A DNA stretch of 64,000 nt from Tieghemostelium lacteum (lineage: Eukaryota; Evosea; Eumycetozoa; Dictyosteliales; Raperosteliaceae): the NCBI GenBank assembly GCA_001606155.1, contig LODT01000037.1, forward strand, positions 1,674,001 to 1,738,000, read 5' to 3'. The notes under the pieces were generated by a model, which did no database searches, was not told the DNA's origin, and worked only from the letters and a program-made list of their open reading frames with translations. The translations under genes were made by a program, and so were the position numbers. The first letter of the stretch is position 1. Each line of letters begins with the position of its first letter. Shown one piece after another: positions 53,677 through 64,000 of this stretch.

Positions 53677-54282
53677 AAACAAATAATAAAAACTATTTAT
53701 TTAATTTTTCGTAGTCTCTATCGCAGATACCTATTTGCTGGACGACATCAATTAAATCTTTTTTTTTAAATTCGATTATTTAATATTATTTGCAGTTGAA
53801 TTAGATTGTGTGTGCTATTTTTTTAATATCTCACATGGCATTATAGCAGCTATATTTATTCTGTTGTCTATTTATTTGTTTCGATGATAATTGACAAATG
53901 ATTGTTTACTAATCTAAACCAATCTTCTAAAAGGGATAACCAAATTTGGAAAGCAATATTCCGCATTACAGATTGGTATTTACAAGAGGGAATTATTCCA
54001 TCATTAGATACAGTCGATGATGAATTTTTCATCATTAGATATTTTATTTTACTCGAATGATAATCATTTTTATTTTTGTTCAAAAATAAGATCTTGAGGA
54101 AAAAATGTTTTTTGATTGGTTATAAGAATCAGTTAGGTTATTGCCGTTTTCAATATTACGGCAAATGTTAATCCGGATATTTTTTGAATATGAGAAATGG
54201 TTTCTCACAGTTTTCTAGATTCTTTGAAGTGAATAAATTTATAATTAAAATTTTATTTTTTAAATTATTTAACACAACCAAA
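53677..54282. other. Intergenic with a short hairpin
   Basis: About 600 bp. A 71-codon open frame on the minus strand (53868-54083) has protein-like composition (NIAFQIWLSLLEDWFRLVNN) but no partner exon or family, so it is left out as a gene. A perfect 7-bp stem TTGCCGT/ACGGCAA with a 10-base loop lies at 54141-54164, upstream of the next gene. Confidence 0.4.
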
Positions 54283-54756
54283 ATGAATAATATTTATGAT
54301 ACAACCAAACCACACTCAATAATTTTATGGCTAACTGAAAATTTTGAGTCACTAAATTTAGCAAAAGGTGACGAACTGGACTCAAACAAATATTATTTGC
54401 TTTTATGGGAAACAGGTGAAAAATTGAATCATTTCACTGTTTATTTTAATAAAAGGGTGATCCACTGTGCCCCAAATTATAATGCATCAAATGTTTCAAT
54501 CCAACAATATTTAGCCACATATCCAAAACATGATCTAAAAGGAGTCTATCAAGTACTAAAGCCAAACCCATCTAAATCCCAAACGATAATGGACACAATA
54601 TGGACAAAGCAAGAAAATTGTTTAACATTTTGTTTAGACTACCTAGGGTTGGAATATGCAGGTAAATTCTTAATCAATATAGAATTAATGGAGAATTTCA
54701 TGAAATCCTCTAATCAAAAAAAAAATAGCAGTATTATTATTCTTTGGTATATCTGA
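54283..54756 (+). CDS. Permuted NlpC/P60-like (LRAT-type) protein, unknown role
   Basis: 157 residues from the ATG at 54283 (MNNIYDTTKPHS), preceded by a non-coding-looking extension. It carries the order His then Cys of the permuted papain-like fold: LNHFTVYFNKRVIHCAPNY (His50, His61) and ENCLTFCLDYLGLEYAGKF (Asn112-Cys113). In LRAT and related proteins this NC(E/x)xF motif follows a HxxxY...H strand pair. Such enzymes are acyltransferases or thiol hydrolases on lipids. The end is odd: after an A9 run the +1 frame continues as a hydrophobic stretch (KKKIAVLLFFGISEILSI) that would suit a C-terminal anchor, while the annotated frame ends SSIIILWYI. A one-base slip in the A-run is possible. Confidence 0.55.
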   Translation: MNNIYDTTKPHSIILWLTENFESLNLAKGDELDSNKYYLLLWETGEKLNHFTVYFNKRVIHCAPNYNASNVSIQQYLATYPKHDLKGVYQVLKPNPSKSQTIMDTIWTKQENCLTFCLDYLGLEYAGKFLINIELMENFMKSSNQKKNSSIIILWYI

Positions 54757-55217
54757 AATCTTGAGCATTAAACAGACTATGATGAATAAAAACAACTAAA
54801 ATATGATATCCAAATAAATAAAATATGTTATAATCAATTACCACCAAATTTATTTAAACCTATAATATTCACTTTTCTAAAATTTAAAAAAAGATTAAGA
54901 CATCTAAAGGTTATTTTTTTTAGAGAAAAAAGATTGCAAGAACTCTATTCTTACTAATTTAAATTATATATTGAACTATTGAATTTATCCGAGGTTTTTA
55001 TGGTTTTAAAATTATAATGAAAATTTAAAAATATGTAATTTTAATTTGTAAACGTTTAATAAAATTTTATTTAAAATGGAGGATAAACCATTAAATAAAT
55101 CAAGAACTCCTTACAAAAAATAATTCCAAAGGCCAAATTAAATATTGTAAAAAATGTGAAATTAGTTTTATTAGCAATAAAATATTATAAGAATTACCCT
55201 AATTTATTGTGTAAATC
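54757..55217. other. Intergenic, nothing supported
   Basis: 460 bp of AT-rich sequence between convergent genes. No gene or RNA seen beyond the alternative-frame tail of the previous gene (to about 54800). Confidence 0.5.
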
Positions 55218-56348
55218 TTATTCTTTATTTTCAGGGTCATGATCTGCATCATTATTATTTTGAAATATATTTCTTTTTACAACTCTTTTATTTCCAACCC
55301 AAGGTGAGTTTTCTAATTTTGTAATCTTTTGTGATTGTTGTAGTACTTTTCTTACTAGTAGTTTCAGAGTTTCAATTAACTTTTCTAAATTCTCATCAGA
55401 TTCATTAAAGTATTTCATTGAGAGAATTGAAGCTTCCAAAGTTGAAACTCTATCTACTTGTGGTTGTGTTCTTAGTGAATTATATAAAGATCTGAATTTT
55501 AATAATCCAAACTCCAAATGCACTCTTGTATATTCTTGTGGTATTCTTTTATTCAATGTCTTTGCTTGACGCCATGTTCCATCCAGTATAATAATTGTAA
55601 ATTTAATTGTATTGTTATCTGATTTGGTAACTTCAATATTATTTAATGTCTCTGAAATTGTTGTAATATCTGTAGATTCTTCTCCAATATTATTAGTGTT
55701 ATCACTAATACTTTCCGTACTATCTTTATTATTATCATTATTATTGTTGTTGTTGTCTGTATTGGTTGTTGTGGTTGTAGTATTATTACCTTCTTGAATA
55801 TCATTACTTATTTTTATACTATTGGTATTATTTTTAATATTTACATTGATATCAAATTTTTGAAGGTAATCTTTAATGTTAATAGAGTTTTGTGACGGGA
55901 ATAATACAATTGTTGTTTCTTTTGAACGAGATTGTAGTATATTGTCAAGTTGTTCTTCATCTTTATATTCACCCAAAACAAATAGTTTTGCATGACTTGA
56001 CTCTTGATTATTAAAAACAGTGTCATTGACAGTGACTTTATCACCAGCCAATGGAGATGGATTATCATTGATATTCTCACTAAGAACTATAAGTCTACCT
56101 GTATTGGTAGATCTAGTCCACTCTGTAGGATGAAAACATATCAGATACTCATGTGTCAATTGAATTTTACTAATTTGGTTACATATACAATTGGTTACTA
56201 GTAACCAACAATTGGCACATCTATTAATGAGTATGTCCTGAAGTTTTTTGTTTTTGGTACCATCAAAGACTTGTTTAAAAATATGTTTGTTGAGTTCTTT
56301 GTCTCCATTATTTATATCTTTTGGTATAGGGTTGGGAGGTGGATTCAT
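55218..56348 (-). CDS. DTW-domain protein, tRNA-uridine aminocarboxypropyltransferase family
   Basis: Single exon, 376 residues. The DTW/TDD domain is recognised by the Cys cluster CANCWLLVTNCICNQ (residues ~43-57), EYLICFHPTEWTRSTNTGRL, the signature ILDGTWRQAKTLNKR and RTQPQVDRVSTLEA. Family members (DTWD1/DTWD2, bacterial TapT) transfer the 3-amino-3-carboxypropyl group of SAM to uridine in tRNA (acp3U). A Thr/Asn/Asp-rich insertion (about residues 185-240) splits the domain between the middle strands, as commonly seen for homopolymer insertions in dictyostelids. The SPOUT-like core around it is intact. Divergent from AK6 with 145 bp between starts. Confidence 0.9.
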   Translation of the reverse strand: MNPPPNPIPKDINNGDKELNKHIFKQVFDGTKNKKLQDILINRCANCWLLVTNCICNQISKIQLTHEYLICFHPTEWTRSTNTGRLIVLSENINDNPSPLAGDKVTVNDTVFNNQESSHAKLFVLGEYKDEEQLDNILQSRSKETTIVLFPSQNSINIKDYLQKFDINVNIKNNTNSIKISNDIQEGNNTTTTTTNTDNNNNNNDNNKDSTESISDNTNNIGEESTDITTISETLNNIEVTKSDNNTIKFTIIILDGTWRQAKTLNKRIPQEYTRVHLEFGLLKFRSLYNSLRTQPQVDRVSTLEASILSMKYFNESDENLEKLIETLKLLVRKVLQQSQKITKLENSPWVGNKRVVKRNIFQNNNDADHDPENKE

Positions 56349-56493
56349 GATAAATAGTTCACTTGACTGATGCTAATGAAAGCAAACACCAAATAAAATA
56401 AATAAAAATGAAAGATGTTGTTAATTTCTGTCGTTTTTATCAAAATATAAAAAAATTTCAAGATATCTTTGAGAAAACGACAACCGAGACAAT

Positions 56494-57039
56494 ATGAATA
56501 AAATTAAAAGAAATAAACCAAATATATTGATTACAGGTACACCAGGAACTGGAAAGTCGTCACTTGCAGAACAAATTGCAAATAGTCACCAATTTAATCA
56601 TTTTGATATCAGTCAATTGGTTAAAGAAAAAGGTTTGGATGATGGTTTTGATGAAGAGTTCCAATGTTTGATTATAGATGAAGATAAAGTATGTGATGAA
56701 TTAGAAGAACCAATGTGTAAAGGTGGATGTGTAGTAGATCATCACAGTTCAGAATGGTTTCCTGAACGTTGGTTTGATTTAGTTATTGTACTACAAACTG
56801 ATATTCAAGTACTCTACAAAAGACTAGAGAAAAGAGGTTACATTGAAAAGAAAATTACAAATAATATAGATTGTGAAATTATGCAAACCATGCTAGACGA
56901 GGCTTTAGGTGCTTATAAAGAAGAAATTGTAATTACACTACCTTCCAATAATGTAGAAGATTCAGAAAGTAATCAAGCAAAAATTTCAAATTGGATTGAA
57001 CAATGGCAAAACATAAACTCATTACACTCTGATATCTAA
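56494..57039 (+). CDS. ak6: Adenylate kinase 6 / Fap7
   Basis: Single exon, 181 residues, the usual family length. P-loop GTPGTGKS (residues 15-22), NMP-binding stretch HFDISQLVKEKGLDDGFDEEFQCLIIDEDKV, then GGCVVDHHSSEWFPERWFDLVIVL with the AK6 HH motif, and LEKRGYIEKKITNNIDCEIMQ as the lid. AK6 is a nuclear broad-specificity NMP kinase/ATPase that, with Rps14, acts in late 40S maturation. The TSR1 gene, another late-40S factor, lies 3.4 kb to the right. Confidence 0.95.
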   Translation: MNKIKRNKPNILITGTPGTGKSSLAEQIANSHQFNHFDISQLVKEKGLDDGFDEEFQCLIIDEDKVCDELEEPMCKGGCVVDHHSSEWFPERWFDLVIVLQTDIQVLYKRLEKRGYIEKKITNNIDCEIMQTMLDEALGAYKEEIVITLPSNNVEDSESNQAKISNWIEQWQNINSLHSDI

Positions 57040-57319
57040 ATATATACATATCTTTTTTTAGATTTTTTATTATAACTACAACCTCCTACTACTCCAATAT
57101 AAACTTGTGAATAAATTTAAATTAAATTATATAGGTAATAGGTAGATAGAATATATATATAGAGTAAACCTCCATCCCGATGTTGTGGGAGGGGTATAAT
57201 ATTTACATTTTTATTTTTCAATATGAAGAAAAATGAGGTGTATGTTGTGATATTATTAAGGGGGAAGTATTTCAATAGGATAAATAGTTTTAAATTAAAA
57301 TAACTTTATGATAATTTGA

Positions 57320-58999
57320 TTATGTTGATGGAGGAGATGGAACAAATGCTTCTAATAATTCTGTGGCTTTTGTCATATCCAATCCAAGTGAATTGGAAAT
57401 ATATTGAGAAAGTTCAATATTATTATGATTTCCACCAAATTTATCAACATGATCATTTAAATAGGCATAGAGATTAACATCAACACCAGTGTGACCAAAT
57501 GTTGTAAAACCTATATTAGCTCTTTTTGATACAAATCTACCAATCATAGCATCAATTAGAGATGGATTAATAAGTTTTTGATCATTAATGATTTTAATCT
57601 CATCAGGTGTTAATTGGACATTGGTATACTGTTTTACAATATCACCAGTATGATTATTTGATGAATCCTCTAAAACCTTTCCCATTATGTAAACGGAACT
57701 TGCATTCACTTGAAATAGCATTTGAGGATCATATGCATAATCAGGATACTTGGTGATATCAGATTGATATCCTAGTGTTAGTCCACCAGTTTCATGATCT
57801 GCAGTGATCAAAATAATAGTATCACCATCCTTTTCAGCAAATGCCAAAGCCTCTTTGAAAGCTTGGTCAAAAAACTGAGTTTCATAAATTTGAGAAGCAG
57901 CATCATTTCTGTGACCTGCTACATCAATTTTCGAACCCTCCACCATCAAAAAGAAACCATTTTCATTGTCTTGATTCAACAATTGTAATGCAGTTCTTGT
58001 CATCTCAGCAAGTGTTGGTATATTAGTCATATGTTGATTGATTCTGTCAATTTCAAATGGTAAATCAAGTGGAGTGAAGAGACCTAAAATCTTGCCTTCC
58101 TCAACTGCCAACATTTCATCTCTGTTATTAACCAATTTATAACCATCTGACACGGCTTTTGCCAAAGTTTCATTTGAAAAATAGGCAGAACCTCCACCCA
58201 AAATCACATTAATTCCTTTTCCTAAAATTTGTGGGGTGATGAAACTTTCAAAATTTCTATTGACAGAATGTGAGTAGAAAGCTGCTGGTGTGGCATCTGA
58301 TATACGTGTAGTTACAACCAATCCAGATTTCATTTCTTTAGCATTTGCAGCTTCTATAATTGTTCCTACAGGTCTCTTATCAGGATTTACACCAATTGCT
58401 TCATTGTAAGTCTTTATACCACTTGCATAGGCAGTTGCAGCTGCTGCACTATCTGTAACCCAACTGCTACTAGAGTAAGTTTGTAAAGTACCAACTAAAT
58501 AGGGATCCAAGTTTAGTGAAGTCTGATTAAAAGCTCTTCTAGAGAGAGTTAGAGAAGCAGGTCCCATACCATCACCAATCATAAAAATGATATTAAGTTT
58601 CTTGTGTGGAGGTGTCCATCCTCTAGGTATCAGGAATACAATGAGCAGTACTATAGTTGTAATAATGATCAATGATGCCAGTATATAGAATACCTTTTTA
58701 TATTTATTTGGAATTTTGGAATCTTTACTGAAATCTTCTTCCAAGAGGAAATGTGTCATTTGTGGTTCATTTAAACCTCCTGCTGATCCTATACTATCTT
58801 TAAGTTCAGAATTATTATTATTATTATTATTATTTATATTTGTTTTAGTATTACTACTGGATGCACCTGATATACCTGATTCTAAATCATTTTGACTTGT
58901 ACTATCATGTTGATGAAGAGGTATGCCAATAGAGGAATCTGATGATTCGATTTTATCCATTAGCTTATATATACTACTACTTGAATGAGTTAATGACAT
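57320..58999 (-). CDS. Alkaline phosphatase, type II membrane form
   Basis: Single exon, 559 residues. A polar Ser/Asn-rich cytoplasmic N-terminus, one span at about 104-124 (YILASLIIITTIVLLIVFLI), then the ALP domain. Zinc/magnesium and catalytic sites are visible: IGDGMG (Asp143), nucleophile Ser184 in TDSAAAATAYASG, VTTRISDATPAAFYSHS, LMVEGSKIDVAGH, FFDQAFKEALAFAE, ITADHETGG and FTTFGHTGVDV. The single N-terminal anchor and missing signal peptide resemble yeast vacuolar Pho8. It hydrolyses phosphomonoesters at alkaline pH in a vacuolar or extracellular lumen. Confidence 0.95.
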   Translation of the reverse strand: MSLTHSSSSIYKLMDKIESSDSSIGIPLHQHDSTSQNDLESGISGASSSNTKTNINNNNNNNNSELKDSIGSAGGLNEPQMTHFLLEEDFSKDSKIPNKYKKVFYILASLIIITTIVLLIVFLIPRGWTPPHKKLNIIFMIGDGMGPASLTLSRRAFNQTSLNLDPYLVGTLQTYSSSSWVTDSAAAATAYASGIKTYNEAIGVNPDKRPVGTIIEAANAKEMKSGLVVTTRISDATPAAFYSHSVNRNFESFITPQILGKGINVILGGGSAYFSNETLAKAVSDGYKLVNNRDEMLAVEEGKILGLFTPLDLPFEIDRINQHMTNIPTLAEMTRTALQLLNQDNENGFFLMVEGSKIDVAGHRNDAASQIYETQFFDQAFKEALAFAEKDGDTIILITADHETGGLTLGYQSDITKYPDYAYDPQMLFQVNASSVYIMGKVLEDSSNNHTGDIVKQYTNVQLTPDEIKIINDQKLINPSLIDAMIGRFVSKRANIGFTTFGHTGVDVNLYAYLNDHVDKFGGNHNNIELSQYISNSLGLDMTKATELLEAFVPSPPST

Positions 59000-59212
59000 A
59001 TTTTTAAAAAATTAATTAGATATCACAATTGAACAAACCCCTAACCCCCATTAAAAATATATAAATTTAAACAAAAAAAGATTTCACTACCACTCTCCTC
59101 CTGCCAGAAGTTATACACCAAAAAAATTTTAATTAAAAAAAATTAATTATCAGTTGGATCTTTCGGTGATTTAATCCATTCATTATTTATTCGACCGAAT
59201 TAAGATTGGCCC

Positions 59213-59228
59213 TATCGGAATTCCGATA
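59213..59228. promoter_or_regulatory. 16-bp perfect palindrome
   Basis: TATCGGAATTCCGATA, about 215 bp upstream of the alkaline phosphatase start, with a further near-palindrome ATTCGACCGAAT about 15 bp before it. GC-containing perfect palindromes are rare in this background and suggest a dimeric factor site. No known factor is recognised. Confidence 0.35.
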
Positions 59229-59325
59229 AAAAAAGATAAAGAATATTCCAAAATATCTCTTTTTTATACTTTGTTATAATAATATATTTACAAGTTTATG
59301 TGGTTATTTATTAGAAACTCTAAAT

Positions 59326-59914
59326 TTAATCTTGATAGTTTTGCATATGTTGTTGCATATGATGTTGTTGATATCCCTGTTGTTGATGATGTTGATGATG
59401 TTGCTGTTGTTGTTGTTGTTGCTGTATATGTTGCTGCATTTGAGGTGGATACATACCCTGTTGTTGTGGTTGCATATGATGTTGTTCTTGATTTTGTTGC
59501 TGTTGTTGTAACTGTTGCATTTGCATTTGTTGAAATTGTTGTTGATGTTGTTGTGGATTAGGTGGTGGGAATAAACCAGGAGGTGTTGCAGCACCTTCTG
59601 GTCCTAAAAAGTATGGTACTGGTAATAATCCAGGTGCTAATTTTATATTAAAAGTTAGAAATATTTCTGTATATCCACACATAATGTTTTCAATTGCATT
59701 ACTTACGGAAAAATTGTGGTATAATTGGCATCTTACCTGATGCCAACTCTTTTAGATTCTTTTCGTGCATTTCTTGATGGAAATCAGCTTCAAATTGTTG
59801 ATAATATAATTGAACAGCCATATTATGTTGTTTTCCTGTAGTATGTGATTTTCTTACTGACGGAGAGTCATGTGTCAGATATTTATCACAATAGTCGCAA
59901 TAGTACTTTGGCAT
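59326..59914 (-). CDS. snrpc: U1 small nuclear ribonucleoprotein C
   Basis: Two exons, 59914-59707 and 59636-59326, intron 70 bp in phase 1; 172 residues. The start [20 protein letters not shown] is the family hallmark; upstream frame extension is ignored. The C2H2-type zinc finger has Cys6, Cys9, His24 and His30, followed by [21 protein letters not shown] and [16 protein letters not shown] across the splice. The C-terminus is Gln/His/Met-rich ([10 protein letters not shown] and so on) in place of the animal Pro/Met/Gly tail. U1-C stabilises pairing of U1 snRNA with the 5' splice site. Confidence 0.95.
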
Positions 59915-60418
59915 ATTCTTTTGATGAAATTGTAAAAATAAAATTAAATTTTTCTTTTTGAAAATTCTGAAACACAAATGAAAGACGATCAATTTAAAAA
60001 CATTCATACATAATAATACCCAAAATTTATTAGTTTAAAAATTAGATGTTGGAAGGACTCAACATCATTTTTTCAAACTAAATGGTAATGAGAATACATA
60101 TAAAGTTTATTGTACTTTTATTAATAAAAGAAAATTTGTCTTGGTGAATGATATCCAAACCATTTCTCTTAAACTGTAATAGGTTGATATTAAATAGGAA
60201 CTAAGCTTATAAAAATTGATTTTCTATTTCCAAATAGTATAGCTTAAAAGTTTAAAAATTCATGTCATTATATATATGAAATGTCTTATTACATGTTTAA
60301 TAAATCAAATTAATTTTCTCAATTTTTTTTTTAAAGAAAAAACGAACGATTAATTTTTTTTTTTTTTGATTTGTTTATTAGTTTATTAGATTTAAAAGTT
60401 ACCTTTTAGACAAAGAAA
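59915..60418. other. Divergent intergenic tract between U1-C and TSR1
   Basis: About 500 bp of A/T-rich sequence with poly-T runs just before the TSR1 ATG. No gene or RNA seen. Confidence 0.5.
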
Positions 60419-62952
60419 ATGGAACATCATCATAGATCAGGTCCATTAAAACAACAAAATAAGAACTTTAAGGCTGGTAAACATGACAGTAAAGGTGCAG
60501 TAAAAAGAAGAGCTGCAGGTAAAATTGAAAGAACAAATATAAAAAATTTAGCAGTTGTACCATCACGTCATGATTTAATTAAAAATAAACAACAACAATT
60601 ATCACAATCCAAGAAACAAGAACAATTGGAAAGAAGAAGACTTGGGTTACCAGATCTATTGGCACCACGTATAGTCACACTTGTGTATCTATCAGAGACT
60701 ATTGATAAGAGTAAAGTTAAATCATTATTACTCACACCAAAGTCACAACAAGCAGGGTCAATGGATACCACAGAAGATTTTTCACATATTACTTCACCAT
60801 CTATTCCAAACCCACTTTTTCAAACCATGTCTATTGGTAGTAAAACTAGAATGACATTATTGGAGTGTCCTTCAATGGAGTATAACCAAATTTTGGAATA
60901 CTGTTCATTGGCTGATATCATTCTATTTGTTGTCGATGCTAATCAGACTGAGAAATCAGATGTAATTGAAAAGATATTCACAATGGTTAAAGCACAATCC
61001 TTACCAACTGTTATGGAATTAATTTTCAATTTCTCATCAGTTCCACCAAAGAAAAAGAGTGAGGTAAAGAAATTACATCAAACCTTCTTCCACTTCCATT
61101 TTCCAGATGAACCTAAAGTTCTTCCAATTGACACACCAGAGGAATCTAGTCAAGTTATTAGATATCTTGAATCATCACATTTAAATGACCTTTTATGGAG
61201 AAAACAAAGACCATTCTTGTTAATTGAATCTTCTAAACAAATTGATAATAATGTATGTAGAACATTTTGAATATTGGAAATGAAGTATTAATATATTAAT
61301 TCATGTGGAATTGTATAATATAGACAACAGTAATTGAAGGTTTCCTAAGAGGAAATAATTTAAATTCCAAACAGATTTTAAATATACCAGAATTGGGTGA
61401 CTTCCAAATTGATAAGATTGAGGAGATTAAAGATCCACATATTATCAGAAAGAGATATGCATTCAGTACTCAGAGTTCAATGCAAGAGGATGATAGTTGT
61501 AAAGTTTTAGAACAATCACCATTGGATGAAAAGGATACTTTACAGACTTTTAATATTCCAAATGAATTGGAAAACGAACAATCACTACCAACTAAAGAGG
61601 AATTGGCAACTGCTAGAGAAAATAAAAAGAAATTATTAGTTCCAAAAGGTACCTCTGCATATCAGGCCTCTTGGTATTTGGATGAAAATGAAGAGTATGG
61701 TGAAGATGATGAAGATGAAGACGGTGATCAAGAAATGGGTGGTTTTGGAAATGAAAATAATGAAATGGTTGATGATGATCAAGAGGATCAAGAAATGGAA
61801 GATGAAGAAGAAGAAGTTGAAGAAGAACAACCTGAGGAACTTGAAGAGATTGTAGATGACACTCAGAGTAAATGGAAAGAATTTAGACACAAACATGAAG
61901 TTACAGCAGAAGTCTTAAAGGAAATGGAAAAACTTGAACTTGAAGGTGAAAAAGAAGAATCTGAAGATGAAGAAGACGATGAAATGAACGGTAGAAAGAA
62001 AATATCAATGGATGAAGAAGCTAGAAGAGCTCATGAACTTGAAGAGACTTTGTATCCAGATGAAGTAGATACACCAGGAAATATGCCTGCAAGAATCAGA
62101 TTTTCAAGATATCGTGGTTTGAAATCCTTTAGAACCTCACCATGGAATGTAAAAGAAAACCTTCCAATAGACTACGCCAAAATCTTTCAATTCCACAGTT
62201 TTAATCAGTCAATGAGATATTCAATGAAATTGTCTGAACAGTCACCTGCCAAACCAGGAATGTATATTCGTATCTATCTAAAATCAGTACCTAAACAATT
62301 GGAAACCATGTGCCAACAAAAACCAATGGTTGCCGTTGGTTTGTTTAAATATGAAAACAAAATCTCAGTTTTGCATTTCAGTATCGAGAAACATCGTACC
62401 TACGAAGACACTGTAAAATCAAAGGAAACTGTATACTTTAGATTCGGGTTCAGAAAATTTGAATGTCAACCTATATACTCTGTATCAGCACCCAATTGTG
62501 ATAAACAGAAATTTGAGAAATATCTATTTCCAGGTAGAAACTCAATTGCTACTATCTACGGGCCAATTACATTCCCACCAGCTCCATTAATGATTTTCAA
62601 AGATAAGGAATGCAGTCAATTGATTGCCACTGGGTATCTGTCCAGTGTCAATCCAGATCGTATTATATGTAAGAGAATTATCCTGACTGGTGAAATTGCA
62701 AAATCCATCTCAAAGAAGTTTGTTACTGTTCGTGACATGTTTTATTATACTGAAGATATTCAATGGTTTAAGAAAGTTGAACTCTACACTAAACTTGGTA
62801 GAATGGGTCATATTAAAGAGTCTTTAGGTACACACGGTCGTATGAAATGTCTTTTTGACGGTACAATGAATCAACAAGATACCATCTGTATGAATCTCTA
62901 TAAAAGAGTATTTCCAAAATGGATTAAAGATGGTTCAGTTTTACTAAAATAA
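60419..62952 (+). CDS. tsr1: TSR1, pre-40S ribosome assembly factor
   Basis: Two exons, 60419-61252 and 61324-62952, intron 71 bp in phase 0; 820 residues against about 800 in animals and yeast. N-terminus HRSGPLKQQNKNFKAGKHDSKGAVKRRAAGK is the TSR1 RNA-binding tail, followed by PRIVTLVYLSETIDKSK, the GTPase-like fold without P-loop (CSLADIILFVVDANQTEK), then after the intron TTVIEGFLRGNNLNSKQI. A long acidic stretch (about 395-480) and the C-terminal BMS1/TSR1 domain (YRGLKSFRTSPWNVKENLP, FARYIFQFHSF-like, PGMYIRIYLKSV, ITFPPAPLMIFK, VTVRDMFYYTEDIQWFKKVEL) complete it. TSR1 blocks premature joining of translation factors on pre-40S. Confidence 0.95.
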
Positions 62953-63038
62953 ACCATTAACAATTTAAATTTATTATGATCTAATATCATTATTATTATT
63001 ATTTTTATTCCTATATACAAATTTCTTTTTTAATTTTT

Positions 63039-63942
63039 TTAAATTGTTTCACTTTCATCCAATTCCAAATGTCTAGTAGATTCATCTTCTTCAACTTGGA
63101 TAAAATTACCCGAAGCATTTAAGTTACTAACTGGAGTAATTTTACCACCATTTATCAAGTTAATAGCTACATAGACGATCAATTGTAAAACCGCCAGAAA
63201 TGCTCCGAATGCGTTTGGAACATATATAAATGGATCATTTACTAGTAAACCATAAAATGTCCAAGCTAAACCAGATGTCAATGTAAAAAATGCCAATGGC
63301 ACGTATATAGTTGATGTATCTCTTTGTTTTATTACCTGATACTATTATACAATTTAAATCGATTAGATCCTAGACCTATAAAACAATCAATTATTAAATA
63401 TACATACCAATGCAAATACAGGTGATAAAAAGAAAATAAAAAGTATAACATTGGTAGTGAATCCTAAAAATATTTGAGATTCTTTATCGTCAGTCATTAA
63501 AATAACACATAGACACCATACTATAACTGTAGTCATTAATGAAACGAATATCAATGCTATTTTTCTTCTTTGATGGTAATTTGGGACCGCCCCATAATAT
63601 GCCATTATATAATATAGTGTTGCCAACATTCCGAATGTGTTTACTGTGGGTGGAACATTTTACATTTTTGTACAGTTTTAGTATTAAATAAGAAGAGAGT
63701 AGGATTAATGTATAATAGTCATACATACCTGGTAAAATAGTTGATCTTTTTGTAACAGCACCGTATATTACCCAACCCATACTATTCGCGCATAGTGCAA
63801 TGATTGGGTAGATATTAAGTTTTCCGACATCCCTATTCTTATCAATGGCTATAAATGTTTTAATTGGTGATAATGACAAAAACATAGATAAAACATTTCC
63901 TAATATTGCCAAAATAACTACTACTACACTATGAAAACTCAT
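63039..63942 (-). CDS. SWEET-type sugar transporter
   Basis: Three exons, 63942-63729, 63643-63408 and 63335-63039, introns 85 and 72 bp; 248 residues. The two MtN3/saliva triple-helix bundles are visible: LAILGNVLSMFLSLSPIKTF with Pro in the first span and NSMGWVIYGAV, then LAFFTLTSGLAWTFYGLLVN and VPNAFGAFLAVLQLIVYV in the second, with VIKQRDTSTIYVPLA before it. The conserved Asn of SWEET spans 3 and 7 occurs in ALCANSMGW and PNAFG. The start MSFHSVVVV at 63942 is chosen because it leaves the short luminal N-terminus usual in the family. SWEETs move hexoses or sucrose by facilitated diffusion. The gene is close to the right window edge but complete. Confidence 0.93.
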
Positions 63943-64000
63943 TTTTACCTGGTGAGTTGATTTCCCAATCTTCACCAAATTTTGCGTAATTTGGTTATGA

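Noticed and set aside
53868-54083. 71-codon minus-strand frame
   Set aside because: Somewhat protein-like but isolated, no exon partner or family; not enough to call a gene.
59298-59594. Val/Asp-rich and Asn-rich frames over the U1-C tail
   Set aside because: Other-frame readings of the CAG/CAA Gln tract of U1-C exon 2.

Overview
The window reads as a compact, AT-rich genome of a social amoeba (dictyostelid). The signs are short introns (about 48-110 bp, mostly starting GTATGT or GTAAG), Asn/Gln/Thr homopolymer tracts inside proteins, FNIP-repeat and cAMP-receptor-like genes, and a bZIP basic region of the dictyostelid type. I cannot fix the species.

Layout. 0-5.3 kb: the 3' part of a FIG4-type phosphoinositide phosphatase, then a large secreted beta-solenoid-like protein. 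7.1-17 kb: a small coiled-coil gene, a 3-hydroxyacyl-CoA dehydratase (HACD), an alkylglycerol monooxygenase, a syntaxin-18 SNARE, an unknown small protein, a decayed WDR59-like fragment, a mitochondrial 1-Cys peroxiredoxin and the OST3/6 oligosaccharyltransferase subunit. 17-28.6 kb: an island of transposon remains and broken genes. It holds a piggyBac-like transposase remnant, FG-nucleoporin-like debris, a coiled-coil repeat gene, a Ulp1-type protease fragment, a transposase-like block, a SWIM finger, and a DDE element bounded by an 18-bp perfect terminal inverted repeat. 28.6-64 kb: a dense run of ordinary genes. These are FNIP-repeat protein, KCTD/pentapeptide protein, a second HACD, ATP12 chaperone, CCDC22, PUS7, an MFS-type transporter, a bZIP factor, a cAMP-receptor-like GPCR, an SDR, UTP6, an ankyrin-TBC RabGAP, a permuted NlpC/P60-like protein, a DTW-domain protein, AK6, alkaline phosphatase, U1-C, TSR1 and a SWEET sugar transporter.

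Functions fall into loose themes: lipid and ER membrane biology (two HACDs, AGMO, syntaxin 18, OST3), ribosome and RNA maturation (UTP6, TSR1, AK6, PUS7, DTW, U1-C) and endosomal trafficking (FIG4, CCDC22, TBC protein). I see no evidence of co-regulated clusters; genes are mostly separated by 50-600 bp with mixed strands. Four intergenic tracts of about 1-1.9 kb stand out as possible long promoters. Splice junctions were set by reading frame continuity, GT/AG ends and family alignment from memory; no searches were run.
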